Positions 42,907 to 51,300 of a DNA stretch of 64,000 nucleotides are shown piece by piece. A model generated the notes under the pieces. The model made no database searches. It was not told where the DNA came from and saw only the letters and a list, made by a program, of their open reading frames with translations. Position 1 is the first letter of the stretch. Each line of letters starts with the position of its first letter. This DNA comes from an uncultured Prevotellaceae bacterium (GTDB lineage: Bacteria > Bacteroidota > Bacteroidia > Bacteroidales > Bacteroidaceae), in the NCBI GenBank assembly GCA_902774795.1, contig CACYKA010000005.1:19339-83338 (forward strand), written 5' to 3'. Position numbers and translations under genes: made by a program.

Positions 42907-43371
42907 TTATCTGGAAGCTGCTGCAGCTATTGTGCCTCCGATGATTGCTCCTGCGAGGGCTCCTATTGAAATGGCAACTGGTGCAGGTGCTGGCTCAACG
43001 ACTACCACAGGCGCTGGTGGCGGCGGAGGAGGGCAGGGGTAAGAATAAGCTACTGGCGCCACTACGACTCTCTCGTGATACACGTGGTGTGGGTAAGGCC
43101 TGTGATACACGTGATGTGGGTGGGGCCTGTGATAAACAGGACGAGCCGGCTGATGGTGGATAACCTCGTGGTGTATTACCTCGTGGCGAACGACGCCTCC
43201 ATTGTGTCCGCGATTGATGTCGCGTGCATAATTATCATGATGACTGCTGTTGCCACGTGGGCTGTAAGACTCGATGCGTACATTATCGCGATGACCGCTG
43301 CGACGCTGTGCAAATGTGGTGCCTGTGCTAAGCATTGTGATAGCGATGAGGCTGAGTAACATCTTTTTCAT
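42907..43371 (-). CDS. Secreted His/Pro-rich protein
   Basis: 154 residues with a signal peptide (LLSLIAITMLSTGTTFAQ). The middle (~50-105) is strongly His-rich with repeated HEVIHH and YHRPHPHHVYHRPYPHHVYH units, followed by a poly-Pro run and a Pro/Val segment. The C-terminus (AISIGALAGAIIGGTIAAAA) is a Gly/Ala membrane or glycine-zipper segment. A zinc, nickel or copper-binding role at the envelope is plausible from composition only. It is divergent from a Cys-rich secreted protein. A -7 box is at 43483-43490 and a strong terminator follows. Confidence 0.8.
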   Translation of the reverse strand: MKKMLLSLIAITMLSTGTTFAQRRSGHRDNVRIESYSPRGNSSHHDNYARDINRGHNGGVVRHEVIHHEVIHHQPARPVYHRPHPHHVYHRPYPHHVYHERVVVAPVAYSYPCPPPPPPAPVVVVEPAPAPVAISIGALAGAIIGGTIAAAASR

Positions 43372-43482
43372 GACTAATCTCCTTTCTTTAATTTTATTGG
43401 AGTTGTATTTCTCCTTATTTATTATTAATTAATAATGTGTTAATGTTTAAAACTTTTCGATTTATCTTCTTGTTTTCGACTG

Positions 43483-43490
43483 CAAAGATA
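43483..43490 (-). promoter_or_regulatory. -7 box for the His-rich gene
   Basis: TATCTTTG on the minus strand matches TAnnTTTG and leaves a leader of about 110 nt. Confidence 0.45.
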
Positions 43491-43569
43491 CGGTAGAAAT
43501 AAGAGATACGAAAGTTTTTTCTCCTACTTAGCAGGAGGAAAAACCTATAGAGAATAGGAAAATCCCCAA

Positions 43570-43595
43570 GTAAACCTTTTTGTAAGCGTGTCGTC
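43570..43595 (+). promoter_or_regulatory. Possible ECF-sigma promoter for the Cys-rich gene
   Basis: GTAAACC (43570-43576), 15 bp and CGTC (43592-43595) resemble extracytoplasmic-function sigma promoters. No TAnnTTTG box is seen for this gene. Confidence 0.35.
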
Positions 43596-43639
43596 ATATA
43601 AGTGATTACAAACATAAAACTAAACTAAATTAAGGAAAA

Positions 43640-44212
43640 ATGAAAAAGTTTATCATTGCACTGATGTGCGCAACAGTAAGTGTTGCAGCAGTGGCTCAGC
43701 CACAGAAAGAAAACCAGAAATGTGACAAACCAATGTGTTGCCAGGAAAATAAAGCTTGTTGTCAGGAAGGTAAGGCTTGCTGTATGCAGATGGGTTGTCA
43801 GGATATGTGTTGCGGTATTGACTCCACAACCATGAAGACGGTAATGGAGCTCAAGAAGAAATATCGCGAGAACTACCGCAAGGAGCTGCGTCAGACTCTG
43901 GGTGACGAGAAATACATTCAGTATCTGGAGTATCAGGTTGCCAAGAAACACCACAAGGCTATGCGCAAGGCCATGAAGGGCAAGCGCAAAGGTATGCGCA
44001 GAGGCATGGGACCTCAGAGAGGCGGCCAGTGGGGAATGCCTGGTCAGCAAAGAATGATGCGCCCTGGATTCCAAGGACGCGGACATGGTAATGGTCAGAA
44101 GTTCGAAGGCGGAGTGAAAAAGGATGACTTTAAGGGAAATAAAGACAAGGATAAGAACAAAGACAAGAATAAAGATAAGAAAAAGGATAACAAGAAGGAT
44201 AACAAAAAGTAG
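43640..44212 (+). CDS. Secreted Cys-rich protein with basic, Lys/Asp-repeat tail
   Basis: 190 residues with a signal peptide (FIIALMCATVSVAAVAQ). Residues ~25-60 carry about ten cysteines, several as CC pairs (PMCCQENKACCQEGKACC, DMCCG). A helical segment (~62-105; MELKKKYRENYRKELRQTLG) recalls Spy/LTXXQ-type chaperones. A Met/Gly/Arg-rich stretch follows, then a 30-residue KDKNKDK repeat tail. It may bind metal or protect against envelope stress; this is inference from composition and the possible ECF promoter. A hairpin terminator follows at 44266-44292. Confidence 0.8.
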   Translation: MKKFIIALMCATVSVAAVAQPQKENQKCDKPMCCQENKACCQEGKACCMQMGCQDMCCGIDSTTMKTVMELKKKYRENYRKELRQTLGDEKYIQYLEYQVAKKHHKAMRKAMKGKRKGMRRGMGPQRGGQWGMPGQQRMMRPGFQGRGHGNGQKFEGGVKKDDFKGNKDKDKNKDKNKDKKKDNKKDNKK

Positions 44213-44265
44213 TAGGTTGTAGCAGTTAATAATATTAGGTAATAGCCAGATAAGCGTAAGAAGAA

Positions 44266-44292
44266 GGAGGATGTGATTTTGTCACATCCTCC
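44266..44292. terminator. Terminator between convergent genes
   Basis: A perfect 11-bp stem (GGAGGATGTGA 44266-44276, complement 44282-44292) with a 5-nt loop separates the Cys-rich gene (+) and the FNT gene (-). The T tract is interrupted. Confidence 0.75.
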
Positions 44293-44314
44293 TAATTATT
44301 TATTGCTTTTGTTT

Positions 44315-44905
44315 TTACTTGATTATTGCGCGGTATAGGTTGCAGCCGATGAAGTTGCCGATGACGATGCTGACGTAGAAAATCAGCACTTCTGCTGCGT
44401 GGTCTATAAGATAAGGTACGGGCACGCACATGTAATAGAAGGCGTCAGCAACACAGTGGGGAAAGCCACAGGTGATGAAGAGCGGTACGCCGAATAGCAG
44501 GGGCAGATTCTGCTGCTTCCTGCCGAAGGTGACGGCTGTTGTCATGATAAATCCGCAACCTATAGCGAGTACGCCTCCCTTGAACGGTCCTGTTGCCAGA
44601 CGGGCTGACAGAATACCTTCTGCCGTCTCCTGCAGCGGCATGGGTGAACAGCGTGCAATGAGGGCGACAATAAGACAGCCGACAAGGTTGCCGAGGAGTA
44701 TGAGGAACAGGTCGCCGACTTCACCCTTGACGATGAATCCTGCTGTGCCTGTGTAAAGCTTCAGGGCATAGTGGACAACGGTGAGGAGGCCGAAGGCAAA
44801 GAGTACGGCTCCGATAATGTCTTTGGAAGCCAGATAGCCGAAGCCGGCAATGCCGATGCATATTCCGGCAAGAACAGAGGAACGGAGAAGTTGGTTGAGG
44901 GACAT
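44315..44905 (-). CDS. Formate/nitrite transporter (FNT) family channel
   Basis: 196 residues with six TM segments. FNT hallmarks include the GNLVGC motif in the first half and GNFIGCNLYRAI in the second, and the central ITCGFPHCVADAFYY region. FNT channels pass formate, nitrite, lactate or hydrosulfide; the substrate here is unknown. It is shorter than typical FocA (~280 aa) because it lacks N- and C-terminal extensions. A heptamer array fills the gap to lpxH. Confidence 0.85.
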   Translation of the reverse strand: MSLNQLLRSSVLAGICIGIAGFGYLASKDIIGAVLFAFGLLTVVHYALKLYTGTAGFIVKGEVGDLFLILLGNLVGCLIVALIARCSPMPLQETAEGILSARLATGPFKGGVLAIGCGFIMTTAVTFGRKQQNLPLLFGVPLFITCGFPHCVADAFYYMCVPVPYLIDHAAEVLIFYVSIVIGNFIGCNLYRAIIK

Positions 44906-44913
44906 GCTATAAT

Positions 44914-44955
44914 GTGAAAGGTGAAAGGTTAAAGGTTAAAGGTGAAAGGTTAATT
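44914..44955. repeat. Heptamer array (GTGAAAG/GTTAAAG x6)
   Basis: Six units run from just before the FNT start codon to the lpxH stop codon (44954-44956). Confidence 0.9.
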
Positions 44956-45712
44956 ATGCATTGCTTTCTCCTTCTTCGTAGTTTTCTATGAAGAGTCTTT
45001 CTCCGTCGAAGACGGCATAGGTGAACTGGCTTATCCAGTCGCCGAGGATGATGACTCTTGACTGGTTTGCAAGGACGAGGTCGAGCTCTATGTGCCTGTG
45101 CCCGAAGATGAAGTAGTCAATATCAGGATGGGTCTGGATATACTTCTTTGCATAGAGCACAAGGTGTTCTTTGTCTTCACCCATATATGGCGGTTCGCCT
45201 CTGCCATCGTGTTTCATGCGTGAGTGCTTTGCCCACTGCAGGCCGAACGCCACGCCGAGGTCGGGATGCAGCCAAGTGAACAGTTTTTGGCATATCTTGT
45301 TGTGGAAGATGGAGCGAATGACCTTGAATGAAGGATTGGGGTCGCCCATGCCGTCGCCGTGTGCAAGGAGGAATGTCTTGCCGTAGAGGTCGAGCGTGAG
45401 AGGCTTGCGATGAAGAATCACCCCACATTCTTGCTCCAGGTATCCATACGCCCAGATGTCGTGGTTGCCAGTGAAATAGTGCACCTCGACACCGCTGTCG
45501 GTCAGTTCGGAAAGTTTGCCAAGAAAGCGGGTGTATCCCTTGGGCACAACGTGGCGGTATTCGTACCAGAAGTCGAACATGTCGCCAAGGAGATATACGG
45601 CCTCTGCGTTTTCCTTTATCTCGTCAAGAAAACGTACCAGACGGCGTTCCTGCATCCTGCCGTGAGGAATGGCAAGGGAGCCTAAGTGTGCATCGCTGAG
45701 AAAGTATATCAT
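44954..45712 (-). CDS. lpxH: UDP-2,3-diacylglucosamine hydrolase (LpxH type)
   Basis: 252 residues from ATG 45712, which overlaps the upstream stop (ATGA); a longer start at 45763 would overlap 55 bp of that gene. The metallophosphoesterase motifs are in order: SDAHLGS, GDMFDFWYE, GNHDIW, LAHGDG and GHRHIE. It hydrolyses UDP-diacylglucosamine to lipid X in lipid A synthesis at the inner face of the membrane. The insertion between motifs fits LpxH rather than general phosphodiesterases. Confidence 0.9.
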   Translation of the reverse strand: MIYFLSDAHLGSLAIPHGRMQERRLVRFLDEIKENAEAVYLLGDMFDFWYEYRHVVPKGYTRFLGKLSELTDSGVEVHYFTGNHDIWAYGYLEQECGVILHRKPLTLDLYGKTFLLAHGDGMGDPNPSFKVIRSIFHNKICQKLFTWLHPDLGVAFGLQWAKHSRMKHDGRGEPPYMGEDKEHLVLYAKKYIQTHPDIDYFIFGHRHIELDLVLANQSRVIILGDWISQFTYAVFDGERLFIENYEEGESNA

Positions 45713-46029
45713 TCGAATCCTAATTCTACTCTTGCTTCTTCTGTCATCATGCTTTTGTCCCATTCTGGTTCAAAGACCATGTTTACGTCTGCCGATGTAA
45801 CCCCTGATACAGCGCTCACCTTTGTGCGTACATCCTCGATGATGAAGTCGGCTGCGGGGCATGAGGGGGCGGTAAAGGTCATATCGATGTCAAGCTTGCC
45901 GTCGTCGGCAAGGTCAATCTTGTATATCAGTCCGAGGTCATAGATGTTGACGGGTATCTCAGGGTCATAGACCGTCTTGAGAACCTCAACTATGCGCTCT
46001 TCTATTTTTGTTCTTTCTTCCTGTGTCAT
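45709..46029 (-). CDS. DUF59/MIP18-type iron-sulfur assembly protein
   Basis: 106 residues from ATG 46029 (ATGA overlap with radC). The family core is clear: TVYDPEIPVNIYDLGLIYKI and FTAPSCPAADFI with its conserved Cys. Small DUF59 proteins (SufT, PaaD and MIP18 relatives) help mature Fe-S proteins. The pathway here is inferred from the family; no suf genes are in the window. Confidence 0.9.
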   Translation of the reverse strand: MTQEERTKIEERIVEVLKTVYDPEIPVNIYDLGLIYKIDLADDGKLDIDMTFTAPSCPAADFIIEDVRTKVSAVSGVTSADVNMVFEPEWDKSMMTEEARVELGFE

Positions 46030-46736
46030 AGTTTTCCTTGTTCGCGATAGGAATAATAGTTTCCGTCTGTTATGATGACATGGTCGGCCATGTATATCCT
46101 CATGGTGTTGCATGCCTGCAGAACCTGCTTTGTCAGTTCGTTGTCGTTGCGGCTGGGTGTGATGTTGCCGCTTGGATGATTGTGAACCAGGGCGATGATT
46201 GTTGCTTCGGCCAAAAGGGCCTCCTTGAGTATCATCCTTACGTCAACGGCTGTCTCTGCCAGCCCGCCGTGGGAGAGTTTTATGCATGAAATGAGCTGAT
46301 GGTTGGTCTTCATGAGGAGGATGTAGGCCTCTTCTACGTTCAGATCACACATTATGGGGTGCATGTACTGGTATATCTTTTCGGGCTTGTCGAGAACGGG
46401 TATTTCGGGCATTGTGCTCTGTTGCCGTCTCTTGCCCAGTTCGCATGCTGCGATGATGGTTATGGCCTTTGCTTCCCCGATGCCGTTGTATTTCATAAGT
46501 TCGCTAACGGACATCTTCCCCAGCATAGCGAGATTGTCCTTGTTGTCGTGGAGCAGGCGTTTCATCAGGTCAACGGCTGTTTCCTTGCTGTTGCCGGAGC
46601 CGATGAGGATAGCCAGCAGTTCGGCATTGCTCAGGGCTTCGGGCCCTTTCTGCATCATCTTCTCACGCGGGCGGTCTTCCTTTGCCCACTCCTTGACGCT
46701 CAGTTTGTGAGGAGTATCGGCGATGTTGTCGTTCAT
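46026..46736 (-). CDS. radC: RadC family JAB-domain protein
   Basis: 236 residues from ATG 46736 (ATGA overlap with the upstream GT2 gene). The N-terminal HhH part has EALSNAELLAILIGSGN and MKYNGIGEAKAITIIA. The C-terminal MPN/JAB zinc motif is complete (ALVHNHPSGNITPSRND). The old link to DNA repair is disputed; the molecular activity is unknown. Confidence 0.93.
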   Translation of the reverse strand: MNDNIADTPHKLSVKEWAKEDRPREKMMQKGPEALSNAELLAILIGSGNSKETAVDLMKRLLHDNKDNLAMLGKMSVSELMKYNGIGEAKAITIIAACELGKRRQQSTMPEIPVLDKPEKIYQYMHPIMCDLNVEEAYILLMKTNHQLISCIKLSHGGLAETAVDVRMILKEALLAEATIIALVHNHPSGNITPSRNDNELTKQVLQACNTMRIYMADHVIITDGNYYSYREQGKL

Positions 46737-47734
46737 TTTCCGAAACATGCCTTTATGAATCCCGTGCCGTATCCCATCAGCTGTGTGAAGGCTGCTGGTA
46801 CTGAGAGCAATGCTACGTGCAGGTCGCTATGCTTGATGGCGGAGTCGATGAAGATGATGAGGGAATAGAGTGCCAGCGGCAACATGGATATTCGGCAAAG
46901 GAGAGTTCCTAATGCCTTGTTGGTCGGGCTATAGCCAAAACTGCTCATCATCAGTCCGACCACGAATATTGCCACCAACAATACCACACCCACGGTAAAT
47001 ACTGCAGGCAGGAGATGCACAATCTTCAGTGTCCCTGGATGCAGTTTTGTCAAAGCGATACGTGCCGCACCGCTGTGTTCCACCTGTCGGAAGAACGCCC
47101 TCAGGTCTGTCCTGCGCTTATGCCATACCCATGCTTCTGGCAGCAATGCCGTCTTATAACCAGCCTCTACGATGCGGTAAGAGAAGTCGATGTCCTCCCC
47201 ATAGCGCATTTTTGTAAATCCATGGAGCTTCGCATAGACATCCTTTCGTATTCCCATGTTGTAGGAGCGAGGATAGAACTTGTCCAGCTTCGCCTTTCCG
47301 CCGCGAATGCCGCCAGTGGTGAAGAAGGATGTCATGGAATAGCTAACCGCCTTCTGCATGACGTTGAAGTCGGGATGTGAGGCGTCAGGTCCGCCAAAGG
47401 CAGAGATGTCAGGCGTTTCGGCCAGTCCTTTCTCTACGGCATTGAAATAATCATCAGGCAGGAGTACATCGCTGTCGAGGATGATGAGCCATTCGCCCTG
47501 TGCCTTTGCTGCGCCATAGTTGCGGCTGTCGCCAGGACCGCCGTTCTCCTTGGAGTAATAGTGCAGGGAGAGTTTGTCGGCATATTTCTGGCACACCTTG
47601 TCGCATGGAAGCGATGATCCGTCCTCCACCAAGATGACCTCAAAATCAGTAAAAGCCTGACGAGTGAGACTGCTGAGCAGTTCGTCAACCTCGTCAGGCC
47701 TGTTATATACCGGTATGATTACAGAATATCTCAC
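46733..47734 (-). CDS. Family 2 glycosyltransferase with C-terminal TM segments
   Basis: 333 residues. The GT-A fold is seen in SVIIPVYNRPDEVDELLSSL, VILVEDGSS, then the ILDSDVLLP metal-binding motif and YGEDIDFSYRI. Two or three TM segments lie at ~235-310. It would transfer a nucleotide-activated sugar to a membrane-bound acceptor; the acceptor is unknown. It starts 15 bp after efp and overlaps radC by 4 bp. Confidence 0.9.
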   Translation of the reverse strand: MRYSVIIPVYNRPDEVDELLSSLTRQAFTDFEVILVEDGSSLPCDKVCQKYADKLSLHYYSKENGGPGDSRNYGAAKAQGEWLIILDSDVLLPDDYFNAVEKGLAETPDISAFGGPDASHPDFNVMQKAVSYSMTSFFTTGGIRGGKAKLDKFYPRSYNMGIRKDVYAKLHGFTKMRYGEDIDFSYRIVEAGYKTALLPEAWVWHKRRTDLRAFFRQVEHSGAARIALTKLHPGTLKIVHLLPAVFTVGVVLLVAIFVVGLMMSSFGYSPTNKALGTLLCRISMLPLALYSLIIFIDSAIKHSDLHVALLSVPAAFTQLMGYGTGFIKACFGK

Positions 47735-47749
47735 GATGAGAGAGGATTA

Positions 47750-48316
47750 CTATTCCTTCATTCTCTGGAGATAGCTGCCGTCGCGTGTGTCAACCTGTAC
47801 CAATTCACCCTCTTCGATGAACAGAGGCACGCGAATCTCCACTCCTGTTTCGAGTGTAGCAGGCTTGAGTGTGTTTGTAGCGGTGTCGCCCTTTACGCCT
47901 GGCTCAGAGTGAACCACGCGGAGAACGGTCTTCTGTGGCATTTCAGCATAAAGAACTGTCTCAGTATCAGCGTCGCTGACAACTTCAACGATGTCGCTTT
48001 CCTTCATGTATTCCACACCGCTTACGAGGTCAGCAGGAATAGGAGCCTGGTCGAAAGTCTCCTGATTCATGAATACGTAATCATCGCCCTCTTTGTAGAG
48101 ATACTGGTATGGACGACGCTCGATGCGAACATCCTCGAGACGCTCACCGATGTTGAATCGGCGCTCGAGAACGCGTCCGTCAGTTACGTTCTTAAGTTTA
48201 ACGTTCATGATTGTGTTACCCTTACCTGGCTTGCGATGCTGGAAGTCGATGCAAACCCAGATGCCTCCGTCCATACGAACGGCTACACCCTTCTTAATGT
48301 CTTGTGATTGAATCAT
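47750..48316 (-). CDS. efp: Translation elongation factor P
   Basis: 188 residues, full length with three domains. The N-terminal KOW-like domain has IKKGVAVRMDGGIWVCIDFQ and the loop HRKPGKGN, whose Lys would be at position ~34. EF-P relieves ribosome stalling at poly-proline stretches; the nearby His/Pro-rich protein (42907-43371) has such a run. A -7 box is at 48390-48397. Confidence 0.96.
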   Translation of the reverse strand: MIQSQDIKKGVAVRMDGGIWVCIDFQHRKPGKGNTIMNVKLKNVTDGRVLERRFNIGERLEDVRIERRPYQYLYKEGDDYVFMNQETFDQAPIPADLVSGVEYMKESDIVEVVSDADTETVLYAEMPQKTVLRVVHSEPGVKGDTATNTLKPATLETGVEIRVPLFIEEGELVQVDTRDGSYLQRMKE

Positions 48317-48389
48317 TTTAATGTATATTAAATTGAAAATAGAGTTGTTATAACGATAAATTTGGCCCTAAAGGGTCTAAAAACGCACG

Positions 48390-48397
48390 CAAAGGTA
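48390..48397 (-). promoter_or_regulatory. -7 box for efp
   Basis: TACCTTTG on the minus strand, with a leader of roughly 70 nt. Confidence 0.5.
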
Positions 48398-48467
48398 TTA
48401 AAATAATATGGATAATGGATAAAAATCAATAAAAATGCAGTTTTAATATGGGTTTTCGAATGAAATA

Positions 48468-48499
48468 TTTGCGTAATTAAATAAAAATCTGTACCTTTG
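48468..48499 (+). promoter_or_regulatory. Promoter for rpmH
   Basis: TTTG (48468-48471), 20 bp and TACCTTTG (48492-48499) lie 46 bp before the rpmH ATG. Confidence 0.7.
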
Positions 48500-48545
48500 C
48501 ACCTCGATTACGTGAAAAAGTATATAACAAACAAAAGATAAAACA

Positions 48546-48701
48546 ATGAAAAGAACATTTCAACCCCACAATCGTCGTCGCGTAAACAAGCATGGTTTCC
48601 GCGAGCGTATGGCTACTAAGAACGGTCGTAGAGTATTGGCTTCACGCAGGGCTCACGGCAGAAAGAAGCTTACGGTGAGCGACGAAAATCACGGAAAGTA
48701 A
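48546..48701 (+). CDS. rpmH: 50S ribosomal protein L34
   Basis: A 51-residue protein, short but unmistakable: [20 protein letters not shown], then [20 protein letters not shown] and a short acidic C-terminus (TVSDENHGK). The standard L34 is about 45-52 residues. It is followed by a terminator (48719-48757). The usual rnpA neighbour is not here. Confidence 0.97.
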   Translation: MKRTFQPHNRRRVNKHGFRERMATKNGRRVLASRRAHGRKKLTVSDENHGK

Positions 48702-48718
48702 GAAATTTCCGTTAGGTG

Positions 48719-48757
48719 AAAGGTCTGGCTTTCCTTGTTGGAGAGGCAGACCTTTTT
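48719..48757 (+). terminator. Terminator after rpmH
   Basis: AAAGGTCTG (48719-48727) pairs perfectly with CAGACCTTT (48747-48755), followed by a T run. Confidence 0.8.
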
Positions 48758-48795
48758 CTTTAGATTAGACACAACACACATCATAGGAAGAAACG

Positions 48796-49233
48796 ATGAC
48801 AACTGTAAAAATAATCAATAAGGGTAAGCAGCAGCTGCCTGCGTATGCCACGAAGCAGAGTGCCGGTATGGATTTGAGGGCCAATATTGAAGAGGCTTTC
48901 GAATTGAAGCCGTTGGAGCGTCGCCTGGTGCCGACAGGACTGTATATGGCACTGCCTGAGGGCTATGAGGCTCAGGTAAGACCCCGTTCAGGACTGGCAT
49001 TGAAGCATGGCATTACCGTACTTAATACCCCTGGCACCATAGATGCAGATTACAGAGGTGAGGTCGGCGTGGTGCTGGTAAACCTTTCGAACGAACCTTT
49101 TTCCATTGAGCCTGGTGAGCGTATCGCCCAGATGGTGATAGCAAAATATGAGCAGGTGGAGCTGGAGGAAGTGGAGATGCTTGACGAGACAGAACGCGGA
49201 GCCGGTGGTTACGGACATTCCGGAACAAAGTAA
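48796..49233 (+). CDS. dut: dUTP diphosphatase
   Basis: 145 residues with all five trimeric dUTPase motifs: [32 protein letters not shown] with the catalytic Asp, PGERIAQMV and a C-terminal Gly-rich [11 protein letters not shown]. It converts dUTP to dUMP plus pyrophosphate. The following TPR gene starts at a GTG next to the stop codon, so the pair is probably an operon with DUF4292 and EnvC-like genes. Confidence 0.96.
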   Translation: MTTVKIINKGKQQLPAYATKQSAGMDLRANIEEAFELKPLERRLVPTGLYMALPEGYEAQVRPRSGLALKHGITVLNTPGTIDADYRGEVGVVLVNLSNEPFSIEPGERIAQMVIAKYEQVELEEVEMLDETERGAGGYGHSGTK

Positions 49234-50718
49234 GTGAGGGGAATACTGATAACCATATTGCTGACATGCTGCTCGCTGATTTCATTGGCGGGCAAGTATG
49301 ACTATACCTATCTGGAAGCTGTAAGGCAGAAGGATATGGGCAACTATGTCCTGGCACTTGAGTTGTACAAGCGATGTCTGGAGATGGAGCCTGAGGCTTC
49401 TGAGGCACATTATGGCATAGGTCATCTGTATATGGGTATGAAGATGGATTCCCTGGCTTTGGTACACTTGACAAAGGCTTCAAAGCTGGAACCAAGGAAT
49501 ACGGAATATCTTGAGCATCTGGCTCAGGCTTATCTCTATCGGAACGATGTCGATTCAGGTGTGGTTGTGTATGAGCGTCTGTCGGAAATGGTTCCTGATA
49601 ATACGGAATATCTCGGAATTCTGATTCAGATATACGACCAGTTGCATGATTACGATAAGATGCTTGAAACTCTCGGCCGCCTGGAGGTGCAGGAAGGACA
49701 GAGTGAGCGCATCACGCTGGCAAAGATGCAAGCACATTCGCTCATGGGAGATACGGAAGGGGCCTATAAAGAGATAAAGCAGCTTGCCGACGGACATCCA
49801 TACGAGATAGCTTACAGGGTGCTGATGGGTAATTGGCTGCTCAATAACGGCAGGAAGAAAGAAGCTCTCAAGACCTTCGAGGATGCCCTGAAAGACGAGC
49901 CCAACAATGCTCAGGCCCAGTTGTCGTTGATGGATTACTATCGCACCACGAACGAGAATGAAAGGGCTGACAGCCTGTTGGAAGGTCTGCTGGTTAATCC
50001 TAATACAGACAGCAGCACTCGTACCATACTGCTTGGAGAGTGGACAAAGAACCATTCGGATGCTCCCAATGAGACTACAAAAGAATTATTAAATAAGGTG
50101 CTGGAGGTAGCGCCAGAGAATATAGCTGCCCGTCTGCAGCTGATACAGATACTGTGGAGCGACTCCATCGATGAGACGGTAGTAAAGGAATGCCGGAAGG
50201 CTGTAGAGTATATACCTGGGGAGGTGATGCTGTATTACTATCTTGGTGTTGCGGAGTTTGTCAACAAACACTATGAGGATGCCATCAGTTCCCTGAGCAG
50301 CGGTGTTGAGAACAAGAGGGCCGACACTCCAAAGTCGCTGATGGGAGAGTTGTTCGTCATGCTGGGTGATTCTTACCATAAGTTAGGGAAAATGGAAGAG
50401 GCATATGCTGCGTATGACAGTTGTCTGGTATATACTCCCGACATGGTAATGTGCCTTAACAACTATGCTTATTTCCTCTCGTTGGAGAAGCGTGACCTGA
50501 AGCGGGCAGAGGAGATGTCGTATAAGGCTATAACTGCGGAGCCGAACAATGCGATTTATCTTGACACTTATGCCTGGATACTGTATCAGGAGGGTAATTA
50601 CGCCGATGCGAAGACATATATCGATATGGCGATAAAGAATCTTGACCCACAGGAGGAAAACGAAGATAACAAAGAAATTTTTGATCATTTGCGAGCTATT
50701 AACGAGAAAATAAAATAA
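49234..50718 (+). CDS. TPR-repeat protein, exported
   Basis: 494 residues from GTG 49234, directly after the dut stop. A signal peptide (GILITILLTCCSLISLAG) is followed by TPR motifs throughout (AHYGIGHLYMGMKMDSLALV, ALKTFEDALKDEPNNAQAQL, AEEMSYKAITAEPNNAIYLD). It is the second gene of dut-TPR-DUF4292-EnvC. In Bacteroidetes this set is often conserved; an envelope-assembly role is inferred from the neighbours. Confidence 0.88.
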   Translation: MRGILITILLTCCSLISLAGKYDYTYLEAVRQKDMGNYVLALELYKRCLEMEPEASEAHYGIGHLYMGMKMDSLALVHLTKASKLEPRNTEYLEHLAQAYLYRNDVDSGVVVYERLSEMVPDNTEYLGILIQIYDQLHDYDKMLETLGRLEVQEGQSERITLAKMQAHSLMGDTEGAYKEIKQLADGHPYEIAYRVLMGNWLLNNGRKKEALKTFEDALKDEPNNAQAQLSLMDYYRTTNENERADSLLEGLLVNPNTDSSTRTILLGEWTKNHSDAPNETTKELLNKVLEVAPENIAARLQLIQILWSDSIDETVVKECRKAVEYIPGEVMLYYYLGVAEFVNKHYEDAISSLSSGVENKRADTPKSLMGELFVMLGDSYHKLGKMEEAYAAYDSCLVYTPDMVMCLNNYAYFLSLEKRDLKRAEEMSYKAITAEPNNAIYLDTYAWILYQEGNYADAKTYIDMAIKNLDPQEENEDNKEIFDHLRAINEKIK

Positions 50719-50720
50719 AT

Positions 50721-51287
50721 ATGAACATACGTACATTTATTATAATAGTGACAGTTGCTGCCGTGATGTCGGCCTGTAAGACCACGAAGTATTCGGAGAG
50801 TGCTCCTAAAAAGCCTGTAGCAGGTGCGGAGATTGCTCCGAAGGTGACGAATGTAACTGCAAAGCTGGACGTCAACGTCAAGACCCTGAAGGACGATATA
50901 ACGGTGGACGGCAGGCTATACATGAGATATAATGAGATGATACGTATTACGGTGGTGCCGTTTGGACTCATGGAGGCTGCAAGACTGGAGTTTACTCCCC
51001 AGGAGGTATTGCTTATCGACAAAATCAACAAGCAGTATGTCAGGGCAAAATATGAGGAGGTAAACTTTATGCAGAGTAATAATATAAATTTCCAGGCTCT
51101 CCAGAAGCGTTTCTGGGATGAATATCAAAAGAAGAACATCACCCTTGATGTAGGTGCTGCCGTGCTGAACATCAAGGTTAGCAGGATAGACAATGATGAT
51201 TCATGGAATGCCAATATGTCCTCTGTATCATCAAAGTACAAGGCAGTTTCTGTTGCGGAACTGATAGAACAGTTAGCAAGATTTTAA
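50721..51287 (+). CDS. DUF4292 lipoprotein
   Basis: 188 residues with a lipoprotein signal (VTVAAVMSAC, Cys ~19). The DUF4292 pattern is seen in VTAKLDVNVKTLKDDITVDG and LYMRYNEMIRITVVPFGLME, a LolB/LolA-like open-barrel type sequence. It may bind lipid or lipoprotein. It lies 2 bp after the TPR gene. Confidence 0.85.
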   Translation: MNIRTFIIIVTVAAVMSACKTTKYSESAPKKPVAGAEIAPKVTNVTAKLDVNVKTLKDDITVDGRLYMRYNEMIRITVVPFGLMEAARLEFTPQEVLLIDKINKQYVRAKYEEVNFMQSNNINFQALQKRFWDEYQKKNITLDVGAAVLNIKVSRIDNDDSWNANMSSVSSKYKAVSVAELIEQLARF

Positions 51288-51300
51288 TGACTGAAGGGGT

